Source: Clostridia bacterium
Lineage (GTDB): Bacteria; UBA6262; WVXT01
Assembly (NCBI GenBank): GCA_030671905.1
Contig: DAOVHK010000104.1
Location: 1 to 5,132 of the forward strand
DNA: 5,132 nucleotides
Direction of reading: 5' to 3'
In this document: in pieces, positions 1 to 5,132 of the stretch
Layout: the number at the start of each line of letters is the position of its first letter
How positions within the stretch are numbered: the stretch's first letter is position 1
Notes under the pieces: model-generated
Database searches by the model: none
Seen by the model: only the letters and a program-made list of their open reading frames with translations
Told to the model about the DNA's origin: nothing
Program-made: the position numbers and the translations under genes

Positions 1-1091
1 AGAGAGCACTGAACACTCCTGCGAGAATCTATTACAAGAATGAGAGCGTAAGTCCCCCGGGAAGCCATAAGCCAAACACAGCAGTTGCTCAAGCCTACTA
101 CAACAAAAAGGAGGGAGTAAAAAGAATTGCCACTGAGACAGGAGCAGGGCAGTGGGGAAGTGCCCTTTCTTTTGCCTGTAACATCTTCGGACTGAAATGC
201 ACAGTTTATATGGTAAAAGTGAGTTACGAGCAGAAGCCTTACCGGAGAGTGTTGATGGAGACATGGGGGGCAGAAGTCCATCCCTCGCCGAGTAATTTGA
301 CCAATGCTGGAAGGAGTATCCTGGAGAAAGACCCCAAGTGTTCAGGCAGCCTGGGTATTGCCATATCAGAAGGAGTAGAGGATGCGGTAACACACGACGA
401 TACTAAGTATTCTCTGGGCAGTGTTTTAAATCACGTTCTCTTACATCAAACTGTTGTGGGACTGGAGCTTAAAAAACAGTTGAAACTGGCTGGGGAAAAA
501 CCCGATATTCTAATAGGATGTGTAGGTGGAGGGTCCAATTTTGCCGGGTTCTCTTTCCCATTTGTTAAAGATAAACTGCAAGGTAAAAAGATACAGATAA
601 TTGCCTGCGAGCCTGAGGCGTGTCCCACTTTAACCAGAGGTCCTTACCGATACGACTTTGGAGATACTGCTTGCACAGCTCCAGTGGTAAAAATGTTTAC
701 TCTGGGACATTCATTTGTTCCTCCACCAATCCATGCCGGTGGACTGAGGTATCATGGGGATGCTCCCCTGGTTTGCCTTCTGGTGAACAAAGGAATTATT
801 GAGGCTAGAGCATACCATCAGAATCCTGTATTTGAAGCAGCTATTCTCTTTGCCCGCACCGAGGGGATCCTTCCTGCTCCAGAAACAGCCCATTGTATAA
901 AGGCAGCAATGGATGAGGCGAAGAAATGTAAGGAAACCGGGGAAGAAAAGTGCATCGTGATAGCCTTTAGTGGACACGGACACTTCGACCTCGCTTCATA
1001 TGATGCTTACTTGGGGAAGAAATTAAAGGATTACGCCTATCCAGAGGAGAAGATAAAAGAGGCTCTGGCATCAATTCCCTCAATCGAGTGA
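1..1091 (+). CDS. trpB2: TrpB2-type alternative tryptophan synthase beta subunit, 5' partial
   Basis: This is a PLP-dependent beta subunit of the TrpB2 family (COG1350), which condenses indole with L-serine to give tryptophan in the cytoplasm. The reading frame is already open at base 3 and gives 362 residues to the TGA. TrpB2 proteins are usually about 420-450 residues, so roughly the first 60-90 lie outside the window; the Met at base 210 is internal. Visible landmarks in the partial numbering are SHKPNTAVAQA with the Schiff-base Lys23, TETGAGQWGSA with catalytic Glu45, the PLP phosphate loop GGGSN at 175-179, HAGGLRYHG at 244-252, and SGHGHFDL with the pyridine-contacting Ser323. The QWGSA, YEQKPYRR and SGHGHFD signatures separate it from canonical TrpB, which has QHGVA and SGRGDKD and is also present here at 1839. 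Known TrpB2 enzymes bind TrpA weakly or only transiently and have been proposed to salvage indole. Placement at the head of trpFBA suggests co-expression with the pathway. Family assignment is very secure; the physiological role is inferred. Confidence 0.95.
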   Translation, partial: RALNTPARIYYKNESVSPPGSHKPNTAVAQAYYNKKEGVKRIATETGAGQWGSALSFACNIFGLKCTVYMVKVSYEQKPYRRVLMETWGAEVHPSPSNLTNAGRSILEKDPKCSGSLGIAISEGVEDAVTHDDTKYSLGSVLNHVLLHQTVVGLELKKQLKLAGEKPDILIGCVGGGSNFAGFSFPFVKDKLQGKKIQIIACEPEACPTLTRGPYRYDFGDTACTAPVVKMFTLGHSFVPPPIHAGGLRYHGDAPLVCLLVNKGIIEARAYHQNPVFEAAILFARTEGILPAPETAHCIKAAMDEAKKCKETGEEKCIVIAFSGHGHFDLASYDAYLGKKLKDYAYPEEKIKEALASIPSIE

Positions 1092-1182
1092 AAGAGTCTG
1101 GAGTCCTTCGGACAGGGAGGGATTCTGAGTGCCAATGTAGGGGTCCTGATGTATCGGGGTGGTTGCCCGAGGGTTAGTATTG
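1092..1182 (+). other. trpB2-trpF spacer with short hairpin-forming segments
   Basis: This 91-nt gap is the second longest in the cluster and is richer in G than the flanking genes. It holds a 4-bp stem, GTCC (1103-1106) with GGAC (1110-1113) around a TTC loop, directly after the trpB2 stop. A second stem, TCGGG (1154-1158) with CCCGA (1166-1170), reaches into the trpF ribosome binding site. The segment 1134-1159 (AATGTAGGGGTCC followed by TGATGTATCGGGG) resembles one arm of a small palindromic intergenic repeat, by recollection only. There is no T-tract, so a rho-independent terminator is unlikely and readthrough into trpF is expected. No promoter could be assigned with confidence. Confidence 0.4.
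1169..1173 (+). promoter_or_regulatory. trpF ribosome binding site, decides the start
   Basis: GAGGG lies nine bases before the ATG at 1183 and is the best Shine-Dalgarno match in the spacer. It favours 1183 over the upstream in-frame GTG at 1159, which would add eight non-conserved residues. Its first two bases can pair in the short stem 1154-1158/1166-1170, so the site could be partly masked in the RNA. Confidence 0.6.
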
Positions 1183-1818
1183 ATGGTCAGGATAAAAATT
1201 TGTGGCATTACTAATGAGAAGGATGCCTTGTGGGCGGTCAATCTGGGAGCTGATTACATAGGCTTCAATTTTTACAAGAATAGCCCTCGCAAAATTTCTC
1301 CAAAATTGGTAGCCCAGATTATTGGAAAACTCCCCGCCTTCACTCAGCCTGTGGGCGTTTTTGTAAACGAAGAGATGAAAGCAGTCAAGAGGATTGCCGA
1401 AAAATGCAGGCTCAATCTGGTACAGCTTCATGGTGAGGAACCCCCTGAATACTGTCGCCAGTTGCAAGTGCAAAGTGCGAGACTAAAGATAATTAAAGCA
1501 TTCAGGATAAGAGACAAAGAAAATCTGGAAGGGATGGAGAGGTATGGTGTAGATTATTATCTTCTCGACTCTTATGTTCCGGGGATAGAGGGAGGGACTG
1601 GAGAAGTTTTTAACTGGGATCTGGCAGTGGAAGCGAAGCAGTTTGGCAAGCCAGTATTTCTGGCAGGAGGTCTTACTCCTGATAACATAACTCAAGCTAT
1701 AGAAAAGGTTAATCCCTATGGTGTAGATGTAGCCAGTGGTGTAGAGAGGACTCCCCGACGAAAAGATTACGACCTCATGCGGGAATTCATAAATCGAATT
1801 AGAACAAAAAGGCTATAA
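1183..1818 (+). CDS. trpF: Phosphoribosylanthranilate isomerase (TrpF)
   Basis: TrpF catalyses the Amadori rearrangement of N-(5-phosphoribosyl)anthranilate to CdRP, the step before indole-glycerol-phosphate synthase, as a cytoplasmic (beta/alpha)8 barrel. The 211-residue product fits the usual length of about 200-220. It opens with MVRIKICGIT, placing the catalytic general base Cys7 at its standard position. The catalytic Asp is Asp129 in the YYLLDS strand. GADYIGFNF (22-30) and VGVFVNE (57-63) form early strands, and QLHGEE (81-86) is the conserved barrel segment. The phosphate-binding loops are AGGLTPDN (161-168) and DVASGVE (182-188), with GGTGEVFNWDL at 137-147. The ATG at 1183 was chosen because it starts the conserved strand and has GAGGG nine bases upstream. 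It sits between the two trpB paralogues, 20 nt before trpB, and is surely co-transcribed with trpB. All key residues are present and no fusion to TrpC is seen. Confidence 0.96.
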   Translation: MVRIKICGITNEKDALWAVNLGADYIGFNFYKNSPRKISPKLVAQIIGKLPAFTQPVGVFVNEEMKAVKRIAEKCRLNLVQLHGEEPPEYCRQLQVQSARLKIIKAFRIRDKENLEGMERYGVDYYLLDSYVPGIEGGTGEVFNWDLAVEAKQFGKPVFLAGGLTPDNITQAIEKVNPYGVDVASGVERTPRRKDYDLMREFINRIRTKRL

Positions 1819-1826
1819 CTACACAC

Positions 1827-1830
1827 GGAA
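1827..1830 (+). promoter_or_regulatory. trpB ribosome binding site (weak), decides between two starts
   Basis: GGAA ends eight bases before the ATG at 1839 but only two bases before the in-frame ATG at 1833. The spacing favours 1839. The two starts differ only by Met-Asn at the N-terminus, so the product is little affected. Confidence 0.45.
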
Positions 1831-1838
1831 ATATGAAT

Positions 1839-3014
1839 ATGGAAAATGTTTTACCAGACAAGTCAGGCTATTTCGGTATCTTTGGAGGAAAGTTTGTTCC
1901 CGAGACCTTGATGTCTGCTCTCAAGGAGCTTGAGCGAGTTTACAATAGGGCAAAGAGGGACAAAAGTTTTCAGGATGAACTCAAATACTACCTCTCGGAA
2001 TATGGGGGAAGACCCACACCATTATATTTTGCCAGAAACCTGACAGAGAAGCTGGGTGGTGCGAAGATATATCTTAAAAGAGAAGACCTCTGCCATACGG
2101 GCGCCCACAAGATAAATAATACTCTTGGTCAGGCACTTTTGGCCAAGAGGATGGGTAAGAGAAGAATCATTGCTGAGACAGGAGCTGGTCAACACGGAGT
2201 AGCCACAGCTACTGTTTCTGCCCTTTTAGGACTGGAATGCGAAATTTATATGGGAACTGAGGATATAAAGAGGCAATCGCTTAATGTTTTTAAGATGGAA
2301 CTTTTAGGAGCGAAAGTTATTCCAGTCTCTTCGGGAACTAAAACCTTAAAGGATTCAATCAACGAGACGATTAGAGACTGGGTTGCCAATGTAAGAACAA
2401 CGCACTATCTTTTAGGCTCCTGTGTTGGTCCGCATCCTTATCCCATGATGGTAAGGGATTTTCAGTCAGTTATTGGTAAGGAGGTCAAGCGCCAGATTTT
2501 GGAAAAGGAAGGCCGGTTGCCAGACTATTTGATAGCCTGTGTAGGCGGTGGAAGTAACTCTCTTGGCCTGTTTCACCATTTTTATAACGATGCAGTAAAG
2601 TTTATCGGAGTTGAAGCAGCTGGGTTAGGAATAAAAAGTGGCAGACACGCTGCTCCTCTATATGTAGGAGAGATAGGAATCCTGCATGGTTCAAAGAGTT
2701 ATGTTCTACATGACAGTGATGGGCAAATTCTTCCTGCACATTCTGTTGCTCCTGGCTTAGATTATCCAGGAGTTGGACCTGAACACAGTTTTTATAAGAA
2801 GACAGGCCGTGCCGATTACTTTGTTGTGACGGATAAGGAAGCACTGGAGGCTTTCCATTTCTTCTCTGAAACCGAAGGCATTATTCCCGCGCTGGAACCA
2901 GCTCACGCTTTGGCCTACTTGATGAAAATAGCAAAGGATACTAATAAAGATGAGATAATTGTTCTTTGTCTCTCCGGTCGGGGAGATAAAGACGTGGAAA
3001 TAGTAAAAGGATGA
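1839..3014 (+). CDS. trpB: Tryptophan synthase beta subunit (canonical TrpB1)
   Basis: This is the canonical PLP-dependent beta subunit (COG0133), which joins indole delivered from TrpA with serine inside the alpha2beta2 complex. The 391-residue length is typical (about 390-400). Landmarks, numbered from 1839, are the N-terminal GYFGIFGGKFVPE (10-22), GGRPTPLY (56-63), and LKREDLCHTGAHKINN (79-94) with Schiff-base Lys91. These are followed by AETGAGQHGVA (112-122) with catalytic Glu113, GSCVGPHPYP (193-202), and the phosphate loop GGGSN (236-240). HSVAPGLDYPGVGPEH (301-316) carries Asp308 of the COMM/closure region, and LSGRGDKD (378-385) carries Ser379. These correspond to Lys87, Glu109, Asp305 and Ser377 of the Salmonella enzyme. 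An in-frame ATG at 1833 is the only close alternative start. trpF ends 20 nt upstream. TrpA follows after an unusual 51-nt gap rather than the close or overlapping spacing common in trp operons. The enzyme should be fully active, which makes the nearby TrpB2 apparently redundant. Confidence 0.97.
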   Translation: MENVLPDKSGYFGIFGGKFVPETLMSALKELERVYNRAKRDKSFQDELKYYLSEYGGRPTPLYFARNLTEKLGGAKIYLKREDLCHTGAHKINNTLGQALLAKRMGKRRIIAETGAGQHGVATATVSALLGLECEIYMGTEDIKRQSLNVFKMELLGAKVIPVSSGTKTLKDSINETIRDWVANVRTTHYLLGSCVGPHPYPMMVRDFQSVIGKEVKRQILEKEGRLPDYLIACVGGGSNSLGLFHHFYNDAVKFIGVEAAGLGIKSGRHAAPLYVGEIGILHGSKSYVLHDSDGQILPAHSVAPGLDYPGVGPEHSFYKKTGRADYFVVTDKEALEAFHFFSETEGIIPALEPAHALAYLMKIAKDTNKDEIIVLCLSGRGDKDVEIVKG

Positions 3015-3070
3015 ATCAAAAATAGAGCTGACCCCATTTTCTACGATCAGAACAAATCGAAGTCTATGAA
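3011..3070 (+). repeat. ATGAA direct repeats bracketing a probable 55-bp insertion at the trpB/trpA junction
   Basis: ATGAA at 3011-3015 overlaps the trpB stop codon and recurs at 3066-3070 as the first bases of trpA. Removing 3011-3065 would join the genes through a classic ATGA stop/start overlap without changing either protein. The intervening DNA carries AGAGCTGACCCC (3024-3035) flanked by complementary AAAAT (3019-3023) and ATTTT (3036-3040). A second 4-bp inverted pair, CGAT (3044-3047) and ATCG (3056-3059), lies just downstream. A 5-bp repeat can arise by chance, so the insertion reading is an inference. The segment encodes nothing except a four-codon ATG...TAG frame at 3011-3025. Confidence 0.4.
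3019..3040. mobile_element. Possible REP/RAYT-associated motif remnant (GGGGTCAG core)
   Basis: The minus strand reads AAAAT, then GGGGTCAGCTCT, then ATTTT. From memory, short GGGGTCAG-type motifs bounded by A- and T-runs occur in many bacterial genomes near REP-associated tyrosine transposases (Y1_Tnp family). No transposase is present here and no other intergenic copy occurs in the window; CTGACCCC recurs only within trpA coding sequence near 3229. The call rests on recollection and on the insertion-like context. Confidence 0.25.
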
Positions 3071-3866
3071 CAGGATTGACAGTAAATTTGCAGAGTTAAA
3101 CAGAGAGGGTAGAAAGGCTTTAATCACTTTTATTACTGCCGGTGACCCAGATTTAGATACGACCTTTGAGTTAGTTTTGGAGATGGAGAGGAAAGGCGCA
3201 GATGTCGTTGAGTTAGGTGTCCCTTTCTCTGACCCCTTGGCTGATGGCACTACCATTCAGAGAGCATCCCAGAGAGCGTTAGATAATAAAGTAAGATTAA
3301 AAGATATACTCAAATTAGTCTATAAATTGAGAAGGAAAACAGAGATTCCCATCGTTCTGATGAGTTATTTGAATCCTATTTACAAGTATGGGTTGGAAGA
3401 ATTTGCCACAACGTGTAGAAAAACGGGCGTAGATGGGATTATCGTTCCTGACCTTGTGCCCGAAGAAGCAGAAGAGTGGCTGACGGTGGCGCGGTTGAAT
3501 AAATTATCTACGATTTTTCTGGCTGCTCCCACTAGCCCGCTGGAGAGGATAAAAAAGATTGCCAGCAAAAGCACGGGCTTCTTATATTATGTATCTTTAA
3601 CTGGTGTGACCGGTGCTCGCGATAAATTGAATAGCAATATAATTGAGGCTTTAAAAGCTATTAAAAGGATAACTAATAAACCCGTAGCCTGTGGCTTTGG
3701 AATCTCCAATCCCCAACAGGCACGAAAAATATCCAGATATAGCGATGGTGTTATTGTGGGTAGTGCGATTATAGATTTGATTGAAAAGAGCACCACCAGA
3801 AAGGCTGTATTAAGGAAGGTGGGTAATTTTGTTGCATCTTTACACCAGAAAATGGTAGGTGATTAG
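3066..3866 (+). CDS. trpA: Tryptophan synthase alpha subunit (TrpA)
   Basis: TrpA cleaves indole-3-glycerol phosphate to indole and glyceraldehyde-3-phosphate and channels indole to TrpB in the cytoplasmic alpha2beta2 complex. The 266-residue product matches the family length (268 in E. coli), and the numbering aligns exactly at the catalytic sites. Glu49 and Asp60 lie in VELGVPFSDPLADG (48-61), and Tyr175 in GFLYYVSLTGVTGAR (171-185). TFITAGDPD (21-29) is the first conserved strand and loop, MSYLNPIYKYG (99-109) contributes to the TrpB interface, and VPDL (127-130) and AAPTSP (153-158) are conserved barrel elements. GFGIS (210-214) and VGSAII (231-236) form the phosphate-binding sites. The ATG at 3066 starts the conserved N-terminus, but its Shine-Dalgarno is poor: GAAG at 3059-3062 lies only three bases away. 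Efficient translation may therefore depend on ribosomes coming from trpB. The 51-nt gap before it looks inserted. The stop lies one base from the accD start. Confidence 0.97.
   Translation: MNRIDSKFAELNREGRKALITFITAGDPDLDTTFELVLEMERKGADVVELGVPFSDPLADGTTIQRASQRALDNKVRLKDILKLVYKLRRKTEIPIVLMSYLNPIYKYGLEEFATTCRKTGVDGIIVPDLVPEEAEEWLTVARLNKLSTIFLAAPTSPLERIKKIASKSTGFLYYVSLTGVTGARDKLNSNIIEALKAIKRITNKPVACGFGISNPQQARKISRYSDGVIVGSAIIDLIEKSTTRKAVLRKVGNFVASLHQKMVGD
3857..3862 (+). promoter_or_regulatory. accD ribosome binding site inside the trpA 3' end
   Basis: AGGTGA matches the complement of the 16S rRNA tail over six bases and lies five bases before the ATG at 3868. It is embedded in the last codons of trpA, so ribosomes finishing trpA pass over it. 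It supports 3868 rather than the in-frame GTG at 3859, which is itself part of this site. Confidence 0.65.
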
Positions 3867-3867
3867 T

Positions 3868-4686
3868 ATGCCAGTCGAAGAACCCGGTGGTAAAAAGAGT
3901 GTGCCAGGTGGTCTGTGGACGAAGTGTGAAAAGTGTAACGAGATAATTTACAACAAGGAACTGGGAAAGAGCTTTAAAGTTTGTCCCAAGTGCGGCTATT
4001 ACTTTCGATTGACGCCAAAACAACGCATTAAGTTACTTCTGGACAGAGGAAGTTTCCGGGAGAATTATGCCAATCTTAAACCCAGCGACCCCTTAGGGTT
4101 TGTTGCTGTTCAGTCTTACAAAAACAAGGTGAAGCAAGACCAGAAAAAGACAGGGTTGAGTGAGGCGGTTATTAGTGGCGAAGGTAGGATAGGCAAGCAC
4201 AAGGTAGCTATAGCTATTTTAGATTTTGACTTCATGGGTGGGAGTATGGCTTCCGTGGTGGGGGAAAGGGTCACTCGCCTAATTGAAAAAGCAATCAAGA
4301 AAAGAATTCCCGTAGTTATTGTCTCTTCTTCTGGTGGGGCAAGGATGCAGGAGGGAGTTCTTTCCCTAATGCAGATGGCAAAGACAAGTGCAGCGCTGGG
4401 TCTCTTGGATCGGGGAAAGATACCCTTTATTTCCATTTTAACTAATCCTACTACAGGTGGGGTAAGTGCAAGTTTTGCTATGCTGGGTGATGTAATTATT
4501 GCCGAACCCAGAGCACTTATCGGCTTTGCTGGCCCGCGGGTTATTGAACAGACCATAAGGCAAAAGTTGCCTGAGGGATTTCAGACTTCAGAATTCTTAT
4601 TAAAACATGGTTTAATAGATATGATAGTGGAAAGGAAAGATTTAAAGAACACTATTGTTAGAATATTAAATCTTTTTTCATCCTGA
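3868..4686 (+). CDS. accD: Acetyl-CoA carboxylase carboxyltransferase subunit beta (AccD)
   Basis: AccD pairs with AccA to form the carboxyltransferase that moves CO2 from carboxybiotin on AccB to acetyl-CoA, giving malonyl-CoA, the first committed step of fatty acid synthesis. The 272-residue product is slightly short for the family (about 280-300). It begins with a C4 zinc ribbon, Cys20, Cys23, Cys39 and Cys42, in LWTKCEKC and VCPKCGYYFRL; this spacing matches E. coli AccD. A crotonase-like carboxyltransferase core follows, with DFMGGSMASVVGE (121-133), SSSGGARMQEG (153-163), TNPTTGGVSASFAMLGD (192-208) and GFAGPRVIEQT (219-229). The last two SSGGAR/TTGGV blocks supply oxyanion and CoA contacts. 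RQKLPEGFQTSEFLLKHGLID (231-251) is the typical C-terminal block. The start at 3868 has AGGTGA five bases upstream and leaves one base after the trpA stop, so translation is probably coupled. The partner accA is not in the window and must lie elsewhere. Assignment is secure. Confidence 0.97.
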   Translation: MPVEEPGGKKSVPGGLWTKCEKCNEIIYNKELGKSFKVCPKCGYYFRLTPKQRIKLLLDRGSFRENYANLKPSDPLGFVAVQSYKNKVKQDQKKTGLSEAVISGEGRIGKHKVAIAILDFDFMGGSMASVVGERVTRLIEKAIKKRIPVVIVSSSGGARMQEGVLSLMQMAKTSAALGLLDRGKIPFISILTNPTTGGVSASFAMLGDVIIAEPRALIGFAGPRVIEQTIRQKLPEGFQTSEFLLKHGLIDMIVERKDLKNTIVRILNLFSS

Positions 4687-4699
4687 TAAACCGAAATTG

Positions 4700-4760
4700 A
4701 CGCCCATAGATGTTTGAGTAAGTGTCTGCTTGAACAGTATAAATTACAGCCCACGCCCAT
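4700..4760 (+). repeat. Direct repeat ACGCCCAT (two copies)
   Basis: ACGCCCAT occurs at 4700-4707 and at 4753-4760, on either side of the candidate folC promoter. An 8-bp exact repeat within a 98-nt spacer is mildly unusual. It could be a pair of protein-binding sites, the footprint of a small insertion, or chance. Confidence 0.3.
4714..4743 (+). promoter_or_regulatory. Candidate sigma-70 type promoter for folC
   Basis: TTGAGT (4714-4719) is followed by 18 bases and TATAAA (4738-4743), matching the -35 and -10 consensus at 4/6 and 5/6 positions. Transcription would begin near 4750, leaving a leader of about 35 nt before the folC ATG. A second -10-like TATGAT at 4765-4770 lacks a good -35 partner. 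This is a visual match only; folC may instead be read from the upstream operon promoter. Confidence 0.35.
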
Positions 4761-4784
4761 TCTTTATGATTAAAAAATTGCAAT

Positions 4785-5132
4785 ATGACCTACCCCCAGG
4801 TTTTAGATTACCTTTCGGCTTCAGAGCATTTAGGTATAGAGTTTGGACTCTCTAATATTAAGAAGCTTTTGAGAGCTACTGGCATTGGCGACGAGAAATT
4901 CCGGATAATCCATATTACCGGGACCAATGGAAAAGGGTCAGTGGCTATTTTTCTCTCCAGTATTCTTAAACAGGCTGGATTCAGGGTTGGCCTATATACT
5001 TCGCCCCATTTAATCGATTTTCGGGAGCGCATTCAAGTAGATGGGAGATATATTTCCAAGAAGAAAGTTAGCGAACTCCTCTCTCAGTTACTGTTTTTTA
5101 CCAGAACTCCTCACGTAAAATTCTCCCAGAAG
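4785..5132 (+). CDS. folC: Folylpolyglutamate synthase / dihydrofolate synthase (FolC), 3' partial
   Basis: FolC is a cytoplasmic Mur-ligase-family ATP enzyme that adds glutamate to dihydropteroate and/or to tetrahydrofolate, making dihydrofolate and the polyglutamylated cofactors that are retained in the cell. Only the first 116 residues are in the window; the full family length is about 400-450. They include MTYPQVLDYLSASEHLGIEF, then GLSNIKKLLRATG (21-33), which is the folate-binding 'GL..I..LL..LG' block. The P-loop HITGTNGKGSVA lies at 43-54, with Lys50 and Ser52 for ATP binding. YTSPHLIDFRERIQVDG (71-87) is the signature shared by FolC proteins. The ATG at 4785 is the first possible start, because an in-frame TGA lies at 4767. 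It lacks a visible Shine-Dalgarno. The gene follows accD by 98 nt; an accD-folC neighbourhood occurs in many bacteria. Whether it is mono- or bifunctional cannot be read from this part. Confidence 0.94.
   Translation, partial: MTYPQVLDYLSASEHLGIEFGLSNIKKLLRATGIGDEKFRIIHITGTNGKGSVAIFLSSILKQAGFRVGLYTSPHLIDFRERIQVDGRYISKKKVSELLSQLLFFTRTPHVKFSQK

Larger units (their letters stand above)
4687..4784 (+). other. accD-folC spacer with candidate promoter and a direct repeat
   Basis: This 98-nt gap, the longest in the cluster, separates accD from folC. It becomes A/T-rich towards folC and shows no stem-loop with a T-tract, so a terminator after accD is not evident. It contains a plausible sigma-70 type promoter and two copies of ACGCCCAT. 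No clear Shine-Dalgarno precedes the folC ATG; the last 15 bases are nearly all A and T. Confidence 0.5.

Noticed and set aside
210..1091. Start of the first gene at the ATG at 210
   Set aside because: The frame is open from base 3, and the upstream residues include the conserved SHKPNTAVAQA and TETGAGQWG motifs with the PLP lysine, so 210 is internal and the gene is cut by the window edge.
1103..1113. Rho-independent terminator after trpB2
   Set aside because: The stem is only four base pairs and is not followed by a T-tract.
1159..1182. Upstream GTG start for trpF at 1159
   Set aside because: It adds eight non-conserved residues before the MVRIKICGI strand and has no ribosome binding site, while GAGGG is well placed for the ATG at 1183.
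1149..1214. Small leader-type reading frame of 21 codons overlapping the trpF start
   Set aside because: It has no ribosome binding site, no run of Trp codons (only one Trp) and no resemblance to a known leader peptide.
1..3014. Recent tandem duplication of trpB
   Set aside because: The two beta subunits belong to distinct ancient families with different signature motifs (QWGSA/SGHGHFD versus QHGVA/SGRGDKD), so this is not a recent copy.
3859..3867. GTG start for accD at 3859
   Set aside because: The GTG is part of the AGGTGA ribosome binding site for the ATG at 3868, and no binding site of its own is seen.
4116..4556. 146-codon open frame on the minus strand inside accD
   Set aside because: It lies wholly opposite a highly conserved gene, has no recognisable domain and is explained as an antisense shadow.

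Overview
The window holds six plus-strand genes in a tight head-to-tail cluster with the order trpB2 (5' end cut off), trpF, trpB, trpA, accD, folC (3' end cut off). All six were recognised from family motifs read in the translations. No RNA gene, intact insertion sequence, CRISPR array or phage gene is visible, and the minus strand appears to carry only shadow reading frames.

Region by region: 1-1091 encodes a TrpB2-type alternative tryptophan synthase beta subunit that enters from the left edge. A 91-nt spacer with short GC-rich hairpin-forming pieces follows. TrpF (phosphoribosylanthranilate isomerase) occupies 1183-1818. The canonical beta subunit TrpB (1839-3014) and the alpha subunit TrpA (3066-3866) come next, separated by a 51-nt spacer that looks like a short insertion. 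AccD, the zinc-ribbon carboxyltransferase beta subunit of acetyl-CoA carboxylase (3868-4686), starts one base after trpA ends. A 98-nt spacer with a plausible promoter leads to folC (4785 to the right edge).

TrpF, TrpA and TrpB carry out late steps of tryptophan synthesis: TrpF isomerises PRA to CdRP, TrpA releases indole from indole-3-glycerol phosphate, and TrpB condenses indole with serine. TrpB2 is a second beta-type PLP enzyme, probably an indole scavenger or alternative beta subunit. AccD links the operon to malonyl-CoA and fatty acid synthesis, and FolC to folate polyglutamylation. All catalytic residues I could check in TrpF, TrpB, TrpA, AccD and both partial genes are present, so the genes look functional.

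The sequence is a bacterial chromosome of moderate GC content (mid-40s percent by eye) with standard ATG starts and variable Shine-Dalgarno strength. A trpFBA-accD-folC order together with a TrpB2 gene would fit a deep-branching anaerobic or candidate-phylum bacterium, but the window does not fix the phylum. I see no previously undescribed system. The points most worth checking are the two trpB paralogues in one cluster and the apparent 55-bp insertion that splits what may have been an overlapping trpB/trpA junction.
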